Shown here piece by piece: positions 9,465 to 20,600 of a stretch of DNA of 64,000 nucleotides. The DNA comes from Arachis hypogaea. Its lineage: Eukaryota > Streptophyta > Magnoliopsida > Fabales > Fabaceae. The stretch lies in assembly GCF_003086295.3 (NCBI RefSeq), contig NC_092050.1:155998699-156062698 (forward strand), given 5' to 3'. The position numbers and the translations under genes are program-made. Position 1 is the first letter of the stretch. Every line of letters starts with the position of its first letter. Below the pieces are notes generated by a model that saw only the letters and a list, made by a program, of their open reading frames with translations, was not told the origin of the DNA and ran no database searches.

Positions 9465-10598
9465 ATGCCTAGAATCAAGAGAACCGTCAAGAAGTCAAAA
9501 GGTTCTTCAAGTGTGGTTCCACCTCCAAATGATCATCCTTTGGCAAGGTACTTTACTTCTAATGAAGATCTTCAATTCTATGAGGCAAGGCTCGCCGGAA
9601 GAAAGGAAATTCCTCCGAGGTATTTGGATCCGACCCTTCTTGTCATTCATAACTTTGATACTCTTAAGGCTATTCTAGTTCATCAAGGTCTCATGGATTT
9701 TGTTCAAATTAAGAGTAAATTTTATCCGGATTTAGTTGCCATAGCCTATAGTACACTCATGATTGAGATTGATGAGGAAGATGAATCAAGTTTCACATTA
9801 TTCTTCAAGATAGGAAGAAAGGATTATAGGCTAGATGGTGATGAGTTAGCCACCATTTGGGAGCTGCCAAATCAAGGTGACTTGTTTCAAGGTGGTAAAA
9901 CCCCAATTGATGAATGGGGTTATTCAAAGGACAATGCCATGCATTTGTTCAATCTTGTACAGGGAGCTCATTCCAAAATTAGTTGCAATTCAATGAGTGC
10001 GGAACATAGAACTTTGTTATATCTAGTCACCTATGTATTGCAACCTAGAATATCCGGGCATGCGAATGTAAATGATGAAGATTTGATTGTCATGTGGGCT
10101 ATGATGAATGGAATTAAGATTAATTGGCCATACTTTATAATACAACATATGGTTAGGCTCAAGATGAAGGATAGGAATGGTGGATTAGGATTCCTTTGCC
10201 TATGGTCTAAAGTCTTTGATTATGTTGGTATTGATGTATCAAATGAAATTACCAAGGAAGTACCTCCTCAATCTTGTATCAACACTCATATTCTCAACAA
10301 AATGGGAAGAAGAAATGTTGATGAACAAGGTCCTCAAGAGGAAGCTCCTCCACAAGCACCTCAAGCTCAAGAACCACCCTCCTTGGTTGATATAATGAGA
10401 GAATTACAATCCATCAACCAAAACATCCAAAGGATTGACGTAGAGCATGGTAGGCAACTTGAAGCACTTAATCGTCGTGTGTCTCGTGTAGATCGTCGCA
10501 CGGGTCGCTTGGATCGTCGTATTGATGACTTATATGAGCATTTCGGGATCCACCTACCATATGAAGAGGACACTGATGATGATGAAGACCAAGATTGA
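9465..10598 (+). CDS. Sirevirus env-like ORF (377 aa, intact)
   Basis: The ATG sits in CCACAATGCC after a leader-like region. The first ~25 residues are basic (MPRIKRTVKKSKGSSS). Residues about 30-270 form a globular region with YFTSNEDLQFYEARL, IHNFDTLKAILVHQGL and DYRLDGDELATIWELP. This pattern resembles the 'putative plant transposon protein' family common in legumes (named from memory). A Pro/Gln-rich linker at about 280-305 is followed by a predicted coiled coil rich in Arg and Asp (LNRRVSRVDRRTGRLDRRID) and an acidic tail (TDDDEDQD). No clear signal peptide or transmembrane helix is visible, so 'envelope' is positional. The intact frame in a pol-deleted element suggests recent descent from an active copy. 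Confidence 0.75.
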   Translation: MPRIKRTVKKSKGSSSVVPPPNDHPLARYFTSNEDLQFYEARLAGRKEIPPRYLDPTLLVIHNFDTLKAILVHQGLMDFVQIKSKFYPDLVAIAYSTLMIEIDEEDESSFTLFFKIGRKDYRLDGDELATIWELPNQGDLFQGGKTPIDEWGYSKDNAMHLFNLVQGAHSKISCNSMSAEHRTLLYLVTYVLQPRISGHANVNDEDLIVMWAMMNGIKINWPYFIIQHMVRLKMKDRNGGLGFLCLWSKVFDYVGIDVSNEITKEVPPQSCINTHILNKMGRRNVDEQGPQEEAPPQAPQAQEPPSLVDIMRELQSINQNIQRIDVEHGRQLEALNRRVSRVDRRTGRLDRRIDDLYEHFGIHLPYEEDTDDDEDQD

Positions 10599-10834
10599 TT
10601 GTCTCCTCTTCATCAAGTCACTTTTTATTGCTTTATGTTTATTTGATTATATGAATTGTTAAACTAACTCCTAGTAAGCTAAGGATTTCTATTATGGTTT
10701 TAATATTTTGATATGCTCTTCATAATTTTGTTTAATGATTAATGCTTGTATGCTTATTTGGTGAATAACTCAAAATAGGCTTGGTACCCCTATTTTTAAG
10801 TTAATGTGCATGCTTTAATATATTTCACTTATTT

Positions 10835-11298
10835 AGGGGGAATTATGCATGCTTGTTTTATATATAAAAAGAGGAAATCAAATTCTTTTTGAAAGGGGGA
10901 ATATCTATTTTCATTGTTTTATGCATGCTTCTATGACACATTTCAAACTCCTTTCTTTTTGATAATGTCAAAAGGGGGAAGAGAAGTTTGAGGATATTTG
11001 AAATTTTGAACTCTTGAAAAAGAAGAAGATTGAGGATTTGAAAAGAAGAAATAAGTTTGCGAAACAATGATTTCAAAAAGACTTCTGCTAAGCAAAAACT
11101 TTGATATCTAAATCGTTTTCTTTGATAAACGCCCTTTAAGGGAACAAATGCACATATTTAGGGGGAACTCCTGCAAAATTTTTGAAAGAAGTCTTCTCCA
11201 AAGTTTTCTATAAAACAAAGTGCATTATTGTTGCTTTCAAAATCATTTATAAATGCATATCCTCAAAATTGGTTTGTCATTATCAAAAAGGGGGAAAT
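10835..11298 (+). other. Five polypurine tracts upstream of the 3' LTR
   Basis: The core AGGGGGAA occurs at 10835-10842, 10894-10901, 10973-10980, 11160-11167 and 11289-11296. The last one, AAAAAGGGGGAAAT, abuts the 3' LTR and is the likely plus-strand primer. Multiple PPTs are a described Sirevirus hallmark. Confidence 0.85.
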
Positions 11299-12803
11299 TG
11301 TAAATCATGTTGCTTGTATGCGAAGTTTGTATTCGTAGGTTTTGATGAATGACAAACCAACAAAAGACATGAAAGACAAACCAACAAACAACTTGAATGA
11401 ACAAGCATGTTGAAAGATCAACCAACATTCAACGTTGAGGAATGAAGAGTTGAAAGCAACACAACAACAACAAGAAACTCAAGTCCACAACATTTGAAGA
11501 CAAGTATAGTGTCTTAGGACTTAAGTAACTTCTTGTTAAGAACCAATTGCTAAATCTCTCAACACACACTCACAAAATGTTTTGATGCACATCTTGCAAT
11601 TCGATGCTAGCCAAATGGTTTAAAAACTTGTTTTCAAAGGTACAAAAGCATAGGAATTGACTCCAACAAGTTTGAGATCAATCCTAAGCATTTTGAAGTG
11701 ATTTTAAGCCATTCTTTAAGGTTTGCATCGATGCACACTCATCTTGCATCGATGCAAAACATGCAACGACTTGTTGCATCGATGCAAAGATGTTTGCATC
11801 GATGCAACCTAGCTGAAAATTCAAATTTCAGCTTCAAAGACACATTTGCATCGATGCAAAGTGTTATGCATCGATTCAAATGATTCAAAAATATAAAAAA
11901 CGGCTAGTTTTATCAAAACGGCTTCATCCCATTAACTCCCAAACGTTTCTAAGGTTTGGGGAGTCTATAAATAGATGGATTGAAGCCTTATTTCAGATAT
12001 GTGAGTATTTGCAAACTATCTTGTTCATATTCTTTCATTCTACACATTTTTAAGGTGTTATAATACACAATTTGAGAGAGCAATATCAATTGGTTCAATA
12101 GTGCTAAACTTGTAATCATACACTCTTCTAGAGAGTACTCATTTCATCTCAACAATTCTTTGAGAATTGTTTTCTTGTAACACTTTGTAAATTGGAGTGT
12201 GATCTCCAAGGTTGAGTCAAGAGTTATAAACACTATAGTCGGTGAGGATACCAAAGAAGTATACTAAGTACTCAAGGCAAATCTTAGAGAAGGAGTCTCT
12301 AAGTGGAGTGGGTTAGTATACGAGTGGTGATCATATACCGTGAGGTGTTAGAAACTAAGGACTCGGATTGTAAAAGGTTTTGCGCGAGCACCTTGAAGCT
12401 TGGCAATAGTGGAACTTCTCAATAGCGATTGAGAAAGAAAGTGGACGTAGGACAAGGATTGTGCCGAACCACTCTAAATAGCGTTTGCATCTCTCCAAAC
12501 TCATCTCTTCTATATTATTGTCTTTTACCTTTGAGCAAATAAATTGTGATTGAAAAGTAGCTTCGTAAGTACTTAAGAAATAGCTTAAGTCCGATTGGTG
12601 AAAAGCTTGATCAATTTATTTGAGTTGGTGTCTATTGGAAAGTAAAAGCTCCTTATAAATGCTTAGCAATTGAGTTAAGCTCTTGGAAAAATACTAGTAC
12701 AATAACACTTTTGTATATTGTCTTTAACTTTCGCAAAAAGATTTATTGTTGTTGCAATACTCAATTCACCCCCCCTCTTGAGTAATTGTGCATAGGTTCT
12801 ACA
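11299..12803 (+). repeat. 3' LTR of the Sirevirus (1505 bp)
   Basis: Matches 5090-6595. The two differences seen are a G-to-T in the sixth palindrome (CATCGATTCAAAT, about 11873-11885) and one fewer C in the C-run at about 12770. It ends GGTTCTACA directly before the CCCTC duplication. Confidence 0.95.
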
Positions 12804-12812
12804 CCCTCTATC

Positions 12813-13643
12813 TAGGGATGACAAAATTTCTCGAGATGCGGGGATATCTGTGGGGACTGTCCCGAATGAAGATCCGATTGTGAAAAATTTTTTCTGCGGA
12901 AATGAGGATGAAGGACAAAATTCTCCCGAAACAGGTGCGGGGATCCGAGCGGGGATCCCCGCCCGTCCCCACTATTCCCCAAAATTTATGAATTCTCTGA
13001 ATTATTTTTAATAGTTTATTTCTCATATATATTTTTTAGTCATTTCTCACACACATATATATAGAAACCCAAAACTCCTAATCTTTATTTGCATAACCCT
13101 TCTTTAATTCAGAGATCCCTAACACTGTCCATACTCCATCCAACCTCTCTGCAACCACCCCCTCGCCACCATTCTCACCGCATCGTCACACCTCACCGTG
13201 CTATTACTCTTACCGCGTCGTAATTTTTATTTGCGGCGTTCCTTTTCGTAACTCTGCCGTTATGTCCATTCTCCTCTCTCTGTTGCCGCGTCTCCCACCT
13301 CGTCCACTGTTTTGTCCTTTGGCTCGTCATTGCGTCCCCCCATTGCGTCATTTCGAAAGAAGTCACCATCGTGTCATTTAGACTTTTTGTATAAAATCTT
13401 GCAGTTTTTGTATAAGATAAATACTTGCAGCTCTATTCATATGGAAATTAATAATTAGTTAGAACTATTATGTAGATGAATAATGGAGTCTCCGCGGGAA
13501 ATGGAGCCCGTGAAGAATGGAGATGGGGAGCAATATTCCCCCACGGCGGAGAATGGAGACGGGGATGGAGAGCAAATCTGAGGGCGAGGATGGAGAGCAG
13601 GAAGGCATCCCCCGCCCCTGCCCCCGCCCCTTTGACATCCCTA
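12813..13643. mobile_element. Non-autonomous hAT element (831 bp)
   Basis: Ends are TAGGGATGACAAA on the left and, in reverse complement, TAGGGATGTCAAA on the right: hAT-like terminal inverted repeats. It is flanked by the perfect 8-bp duplication CCTCTATC (12805-12812 and 13644-13651), the hAT target-site length. The subterminal regions are unusually GC-rich, with repeated GCGGGGAT/GGGGAC motifs, against an AT-rich background. The core (13080-13400) is C-rich and contains no long ORF. The left duplication is overlapped by the Sirevirus insertion, so the hAT element is older. Confidence 0.9.
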
Positions 13644-13651
13644 CCTCTATC

Positions 13652-14352
13652 TATGGAGAGATCGTTTGAAACATTTGACATAAAAGGGAGTGAATAGAGG
13701 CCTCGGTCTCCTCAACTTTTTTTTTAAAAAATTAATAGTAATAAGTTATTATGTATAATTTAATTTTAAAAAAATTATTTAATATTTAGTTTAATATAAA
13801 TAAAAATTCAGTTTAATTTAAATATTAATAATTTTTAATATTTAAAAAGTAAGTAATAATATTAAAAAATTTAAAAAATATATTATTACTAATATCTTTT
13901 AATTAAATAAAAATTTTTAAATCTCATAAAATAAATTCTTTTTCTTTTTGTGATTGTCTTTTTTAATTCATTCGATATTAATTTTTTTTGTTTCAACTGC
14001 TACAACTAAGAGATCTTTTTTAACTATGAATATTGTGAAAATAACTCAAAAACAAAATAAAAGATGAATTTCTTGCTAATTGTCTTTTAGTTATATTGAA
14101 AAGAAAATTACTGAAAAATTTGACGCAAATTCTATTATCGATAAATTTTATGATATGAAGAATTAACCATTTCGTTAGTAAAAATTACACACATATTTTT
14201 TGTATTTTAAAATATATTTTTTATCGGTATATTTTTTGTAATATATCTTATATTATATAATTTTTTATATAATTTTTAATATTATATGTGTTATTGACCC
14301 CATAATAACATTTTTGGATCTATCCCTACATTTGACAATGGTAAAAATAAAG
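13652..14352. other. AT-rich intergenic DNA
   Basis: No gene or repeat boundary recognised. Confidence 0.5.
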
Positions 14353-15402
14353 AGTAATTCTCCACGTACAAGTGATTTTCCATACAAGTCATTTATAAAC
14401 ATGCTGTTTCACGTTTTTTTTTGTGCCTCTTTTTCTTCTTCTTCTTTCTCCGTGCTTCCTCTTCCTTTTCCTCCTCTGTGTCTCTTTTTCTTCTCTTCCT
14501 CCCTTTTTTTTATTGAAATTTCTTCTCATCTTTTCGTTTTCTCTTTCTCCTTCATCAAAATCACCAGAAAAAACGAAGAAACATTATTCAAGGTACGTTT
14601 CTTGCCTTCTATTTCTCCTTCTTCTTCTTCTTGCTACACGTTCTTCTTCCTCTTCTTATTCTTCTTCTTCATTTACGTGCTTTTCTCTTTGTTTTCTTTC
14701 TTCGTTATTCTCGGTTTCCATTGTTTTTTGACATCAAGCTCTGAAATCGTTTTTGAAGAAGAAGAAGTAGCAGCAGAAGATGAGGAGGAAAAAGAGAAAG
14801 AGTTCTGAATTATGCATAAGGTGTACTTCAACGAATTTTGGGTGTATTTCTTAAATTCTTTGGGTGTATTTTTGTAATCCTTTGGGTGTATTTCTATAAT
14901 TCTTTGGGTGTATTGATTTCAAGAAGAAATATACTGTCTCTCCCTATATTGGGTGTATTTCTTAAATCCTTTGGGTGTATTTCTTAAATCCTTTGAGTGT
15001 ATTTCTGTAATCCTTTGGGTGTATTTCTGTAATTGTTTGGTTTATTTCTGTAATTGTTTGGGTGTATTTCTGTAATCCTTTGGATGTATTTCTATAATTG
15101 TTTGGGTGTATTTTTGTAATCGTTCGGGTATATTTCTGAAGTTCCATCATCTTCAAAACAATTTCAAAGCTTGATTTCAGAAACCATGAAAATCGAAAAA
15201 AATAGAAGGAGATCGAAGGCAAAGAGAGAACGTTTTTCCATACAAATCATACAAGTCATTTATATTCACGCTTCTTCTTCTTCTTCTTCTTATTCTTCTT
15301 CTTCTTCTGTAACGCGCATGTTAGGCCCAACATCTTCTTCCGTAACGCGCGTATTAGGCTCAGCTTGTAAGACTTGTAAACAAAAATGACTTGTATATGT
15401 AG
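14353..15402. mobile_element. Non-autonomous DNA element, TTC-rich family, copy 2
   Basis: The left end GAGTAATTCTCCACGTACAA and the reverse complement of the right end (GAGGAGTGCTACATATACAA) align as imperfect terminal inverted repeats, both continuing into GT(G/C)ATTTT. Flanks TAAAAATAAA and TAAAATAAAA may be a 9-10-bp duplication, but they are AT-rich and inconclusive. The interior has TTC runs, a 22-bp minisatellite (14832-15135) and two ACGCGC boxes near 15312 and 15345. A Mutator-like origin is plausible but not shown. No transposase is present. Confidence 0.55.
14832..15135. repeat. Minisatellite of TTTGGGTGTATTTCTGTAAT units
   Basis: About 13 imperfect units of roughly 19-23 bp built around GGGTGTATTTCTGTAATCCT, interrupted once at 14913-14950. 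Related cores occur in the first family member at 1980-2480. Confidence 0.85.
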
Positions 15403-16600
15403 CACTCCTCTAAAATAAAATATAACAACAACAACATAACAACAACAAAATACTCAAATTGATTAATAAAATTTAGATGCCAACTAATTTACTTCTCTTT
15501 CAGATTTGAAATCAATTTGGTTTTTGGATAAGTGGTGAATCTTGAGTTTAGTCCAATTCTAATTTTTGAGATTAGTCTCTAATTTTTTAATTGCTATAAT
15601 TTAATTTTTTGGATTCAAAAAATGTATTAATATAATTTTTTTGTATATTTTCTATCATCAAAATTTAATACTGTTAGTCCCGTATCTCAAAATTTATCAC
15701 GTTATATATATTAAAACGACATTATATACATTTTAACGTTAAAAAAGATATTAAACGACGTGATTTGAATAGTTGAGTCCCAACTATAACATCAAACTGA
15801 AGTTATTTTATTGTTGTGTTTAATAAAAGAAAACTGATCTCATGGAACTCATTTTTCACTCAATTAAATCAAATTAAACTTAGATTTAGTCGCAATTATT
15901 GCTAATTAGTATGAGAACTCACAAACATTTTCCACCAAAATCATTTGCCCTAAACTTTAGACTTTAAAATTATTATTTTATCTAAAATTTTAAACACTAA
16001 ATTGTAGACTTTAATTTATAAATTTTAAATCTTAATTTTAAATTCTAAATTAAAAAAATAATTTTATAATAAAAAAGTAACTAATTAAAAATTAATTTCA
16101 TATAGCTATTCTCATATAAAACAATGGGACCAACCAAAGTGACATTTAGAAAACGACCCTTACATTTAAAATTTTAGAAATTAAATTAAACATTTATTCG
16201 GTTAAAATAAAACATTTTGTCCCGCTACATATTAACACGTGTTTCATGTTACAACCCAAATCCACACCATTTTTTTTCCAAACCATAACGTTTTTTATTT
16301 ATATTAAAATTATTTTTAAAATTTTTTTAATTTTATTTCTAAAATTTTATATAAAATTAATATCTAGAATAATTTTAACATAAATAAAAAATATTAAAAA
16401 TAAAATTAAATATAACTAAACGTTACAATTTAAAAAAAAAATTGCAAATATTAGACATAAAAAAATATATTTTCTCAATAAAAAAGAAAATCACTTGTTT
16501 ATCATTTAAAATGGAAAAAATGAAAAGAGAAAATATATGATTCAAAAATTAGAAGAAGAAAAGAACAAAATAAAGTAGGGAGTAGGGATAAGGACCATCA
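15403..16600. other. AT-rich upstream DNA
   Basis: Nothing coding recognised. The last part leads into the CT-rich leader of the DUF789 gene. Confidence 0.5.
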
Positions 16601-17383
16601 TCCCCAAACACAACAAAACAAAGCAGGTACCCACACTCACTACAACACAACACTTAAAAGTTAAAACCTCACTTCACACGCGGCGAAGCGTTCTCTCTCT
16701 CTATCTCTCTCCACCGCATAGCTTCACTACTACCTTTCTTCTCCTTCTTCTTCTTCTTCTTTCTCACAATCACTCTCTAGAAAAAAAAAGTCCCCAAAAA
16801 ACGTTTCTTTTGTGCCTACAATTAATAAAACAATTAACTTACCCCTTCATTCTCTCTCTTTTTTTCATCCAAAAAATAAAACATACAACAACTTCAAAAC
16901 GTTACACACTTACACACACTCTTTATTACCCTCCTCCTCCTTATATTTTTCAATTGGGGTCTTCAATCTTCAACCTTTAATAAATTGGAGGGCATTGAAC
17001 CAAAATAAAACCCAGAAGAAGACACTATTATTATTATTGTTGTTATTATCATTTTGGTTTAAGTAAACATTTATAGTAGAGGTAACATTTTTTTAGTGGG
17101 GGTGCAATTTGTCTTTTGCTATAATTAGTCCTATTTCTCTCTCTTCTTACTTTGGTTCCTTATTTTCTTCTCCTTATTTTCTTCTCCTCCCTATCCATTG
17201 CAATTACTACTACTTCCTCAATACATCATCACATTTAATTATATCCTCCTTTTTTTTTTCCTTAAAAAAATTTAATTTATGTCAACGTTTAGTAGTGAGA
17301 ATGGTGCAATAATGCAAATCTCTTCTTATAAGGAAAGTGATATTTTTTTTGTCTTGACAAATTTGAAAGAATAAAGAAATTTC

Positions 17384-17396
17384 TCTCTATATATAA
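17384..17396 (+). promoter_or_regulatory. Candidate TATA box of the DUF789 gene
   Basis: CTCTATATATAAC, about 300 bp upstream of the ATG. CT-rich microsatellite DNA upstream (16690-16760) is common near plant promoters. A further TATA-like motif lies near 17548, so the true start is open. Confidence 0.35.
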
Positions 17397-17692
17397 CAAG
17401 GTTGATTGAGGCTTCCTTTGATGAAAGGCGAGCTAAGAAGGAAAGTTGGTGAGGCAAAATTACCAAAAAGGACCTTAATTACATGACACACACAACACAA
17501 CTCTGCATAACCATGTGTGAGACTTGAGAGCTTCATTCCCCAATTCCTATCTATATATCCAAAACCTCTCACACCCAAAAAAAAAAAAAAAGAGAAAAAA
17601 AATTGAAATACCCATTTGCTCATTCACACAAAAATTGAATCTTTTCAGAGTTTCTGACACTTTCCCGGGAAAATTGTGCGTGATCGGAGAGA

Positions 17693-20600
17693 ATGTCTTC
17701 GTGTTTTTCAGGAAGTTCTCCACCGTCGAACGTGGAACGCTTTCTTCAATGTGTCACTCCCTTCGTTCCTTCACACACTCTTCCTCAGGTACCCTTTTTT
17801 ATTTTTGTTTATTTTATTTATAAAATTGTAATTCTCGTTTTTTTTTAATGACAAAAAAGTTTTGATTATGGGTGTCAGAAAAACTGCAAGTCGTTTCTTT
17901 CTCTGATCCTGCTCTGTTTCCACTCTCTTCAATTCACCGGAAATTGTGTTTGTGTGTGTCTTTTTTTTTTTTTTTCTTTTCTTTTCAATTTTCATCATAA
18001 AAAACATAATTTAATTTTTGAATATTTATATGTAATTTTTTTATATAAAATTATTACATAATAATTGAATTAAATATATTAAATTATCTAATAATTTTTA
18101 ATTAATAATAATTTTATAAAAATAAATGCATGTGATTTTTATCAATTTTCTAGCTTTGTATTCTATTGAGAAGATTTTTGGATATTTATTTTTGTTCGGC
18201 CTTTAAATTTCGGTTGTGATTTCAAATAGTTAGCGTGTCAAATCAAAGCATTGTTTTCAGGATTTAATTTTTATGTGATTTAATCATAAAACAGTTTTAT
18301 ATGTTTCTGTAATTATGAATTTAATTCTAATGTACTAATAGAATAAATATTTTTATACGATTCCTGAATTAAATTTATATATTTATTTATTTAGATTTTT
18401 TCTTAAATTATAAATTTATAATTAAATGTTTATATAAAATTTTTTGAACAAAATATAAAAATTAAATTTGATTTTGTTGATAATAAATATTTTTTCCACA
18501 CTCATAACTTTAATGAGAATTTTAAAGGAATAAAAATTTACTTAATTGATTATATAAAATATTTTGTGTCGTTCTTATCCTCTAGAATCTTGTGATTGTT
18601 TTTATGGGCTTGCTATTTGCATATTATTGTTAGTTTTAGGAAGGTGTTTTGTTTAATATTTTTCATTATGAAACGTTTTCAATTCATATCTTAATTATAT
18701 AGTAAATTACTCTTCTATCAACGCTGTACGATATTATATTAGCGTTTCTATTTTGTAAAAATACGAGAAAATACGAGTATGTTATGTATACACTAAAATC
18801 AGACAATCAGTTATTAAAATTAGATATTAATATAAAATATATATTAAAATATAAAATATATATTAAAAATAAATTAAATAATATATATATTTATATATAA
18901 ATATATAATAATTAATTTTTGTAATTAATTTTAGTGTATAATTAATATTTTTTTTAAAACTAAAGTAATATACACTGATTTTTTAATAATAAATTCAGTC
19001 TGATAATATTCCTTATTTTCTGTAATAATTATGAAACAAAGTCAAATACATATCTCCTTTTTATTTTAGTAAAAAATATATTTTAATAATATTAGAATGA
19101 AATATTGATTTAAATTTATGCAATTAATGCTGTGTATACCGCATATATCCTTAAAAAAAAGCTAAAGAAGATATGATTCACTTTATATATACTGTGGTCC
19201 AAACTCCAAAGTGCCTATTGAGTATTGAGCCTTTTTTTTTTCTTTTTTTTTTTGTTAATGATATATTAAGATGTTTAGTCGCATTTGTTTGTTTAGTGTA
19301 TTTTATTTTATCAAGATGTATATATGACCCAATAAATAGAAAAATAATTATAATTCGGGCATTAATGATTGTGTCTATGTTATTGAAGGTATTTGTTAAT
19401 AAATGTGTGGATATGAAACATATATTGAAATTATATTATATATAAGTATATATACTGGCATTCCAAAAATATAGACATAGATATACACTCTTTCATTTTT
19501 TATTATTATGTAATTATTTTTCATTATTATGAAACATATATGAATTCTTCTTCATCGTTTGGTAGCTAGAATCTTTATGCCTAATCCAGTTATTTATAAT
19601 TTATAATTTATAATAAGCACCTAATATACTAACCTGCGGAAATTAAACTGGATTAGAAAATGTAAAGGTGGGTCAGGTTTCATGATCTGTTTCATTTGCA
19701 ATTTAATTAAAGGTGGGTCAGGTTTCATGATCTGTTTCATTTGCAATTTAATCTCTATTTTATAGATTTTCAAGCACTTTATGATCTTTTTTCCAGGTGG
19801 TTTTAACTTCTAAATTAGTGTTATGTATGAAGTTTTTATTTTCACTTTCTAGTTCTCCTAATTTCCAAATGAGAAAGAAAATTAATATTTTTAGTCAAAT
19901 TAAAAAATTAATGCATTTGACCATGATTTAATTTAACTATAAACTTAAATCTTCGTGAAATAATTTAAATTTATAATTTTTTTATACTATTCATATAAAT
20001 AATAGTAGATAATATAAAATTAAACTTGGAGTCATGAAAAACACTTAAAAGTGCTTGTTTGTTTTTTATAAATAAACAAAAAAAAAATTGTATCCTGTTT
20101 TTACCCTTTTTTTTTCTTGGTTTTTCAAAAATTCCATAAACAGAAACATTATTAAACCAAAGTACCAAACATGCCCTAAGGTCTAGTACTAGCAGTAGTT
20201 CTTTTTTTGAGGTTCTGTATATATATAACTAATAACTAAATAGATTAATTTTTTATTTTTAAATTTAGGATTTAGATAAAAAAATATCTTATAAATTTTT
20301 ATTGAAATTCTTAACATAAAAATTTTATTAGAAAAGTTAGATAGTTGAAATTTTCAATGTACTTTATAGATTATAAAAATACATTTATTAGTAGAATTTT
20401 TAAATTTATTATAAAATAACAATTTAATTTACTTAATTATTGTGCTTGTCCTCTTCCTTTTTCACCCTTGTGCATTGTGAATGGTGGGGGCAAAACTGTT
20501 ATATAGACTATATTAACACTTTTAATATAACAAAACTCAAATTAATGATTAGTCCGAGTGGCTGAGTGGGCCAAACAGTGTCTTAAGATGGGAATATTCC

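Larger units (their letters stand above)
5090..12803 (+). mobile_element. Non-autonomous Ty1/copia Sirevirus, complete with both LTRs
   Basis: A 7.7-kb element flanked by the 5-bp target duplication CCCTC (5085-5089 and 12804-12808). Order: 5' LTR, PBS for initiator tRNA-Met, gag with two CCHC knuckles, a protease stub, a ~0.6-kb leader-like region, an env-like ORF, five polypurine tracts, 3' LTR. Integrase, reverse transcriptase and RNase H are absent. The deletion starts where the GAG-pre-integrase motif would begin, at about 8835-8847. By eye the LTRs differ by one substitution and one C in a homopolymer, so insertion is recent. Sirevirus assignment rests on the combination of env-like ORF, multiple PPTs and LTR palindromes. 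Mobility must have come from proteins supplied in trans (inference). Confidence 0.9.

Noticed and set aside
14314..14808. 164-codon Ser/Phe-rich ORF
   Set aside because: Translation of CTT/TTC microsatellite DNA inside the non-autonomous element; two frames are equally open, as expected for low-complexity sequence.
20553..20580. GTCCGAGTGGCTGAGTGG, resembling the D-arm/A-box of a tRNA
   Set aside because: No T-arm, anticodon arm or acceptor stem follows; at most an old SINE scrap.
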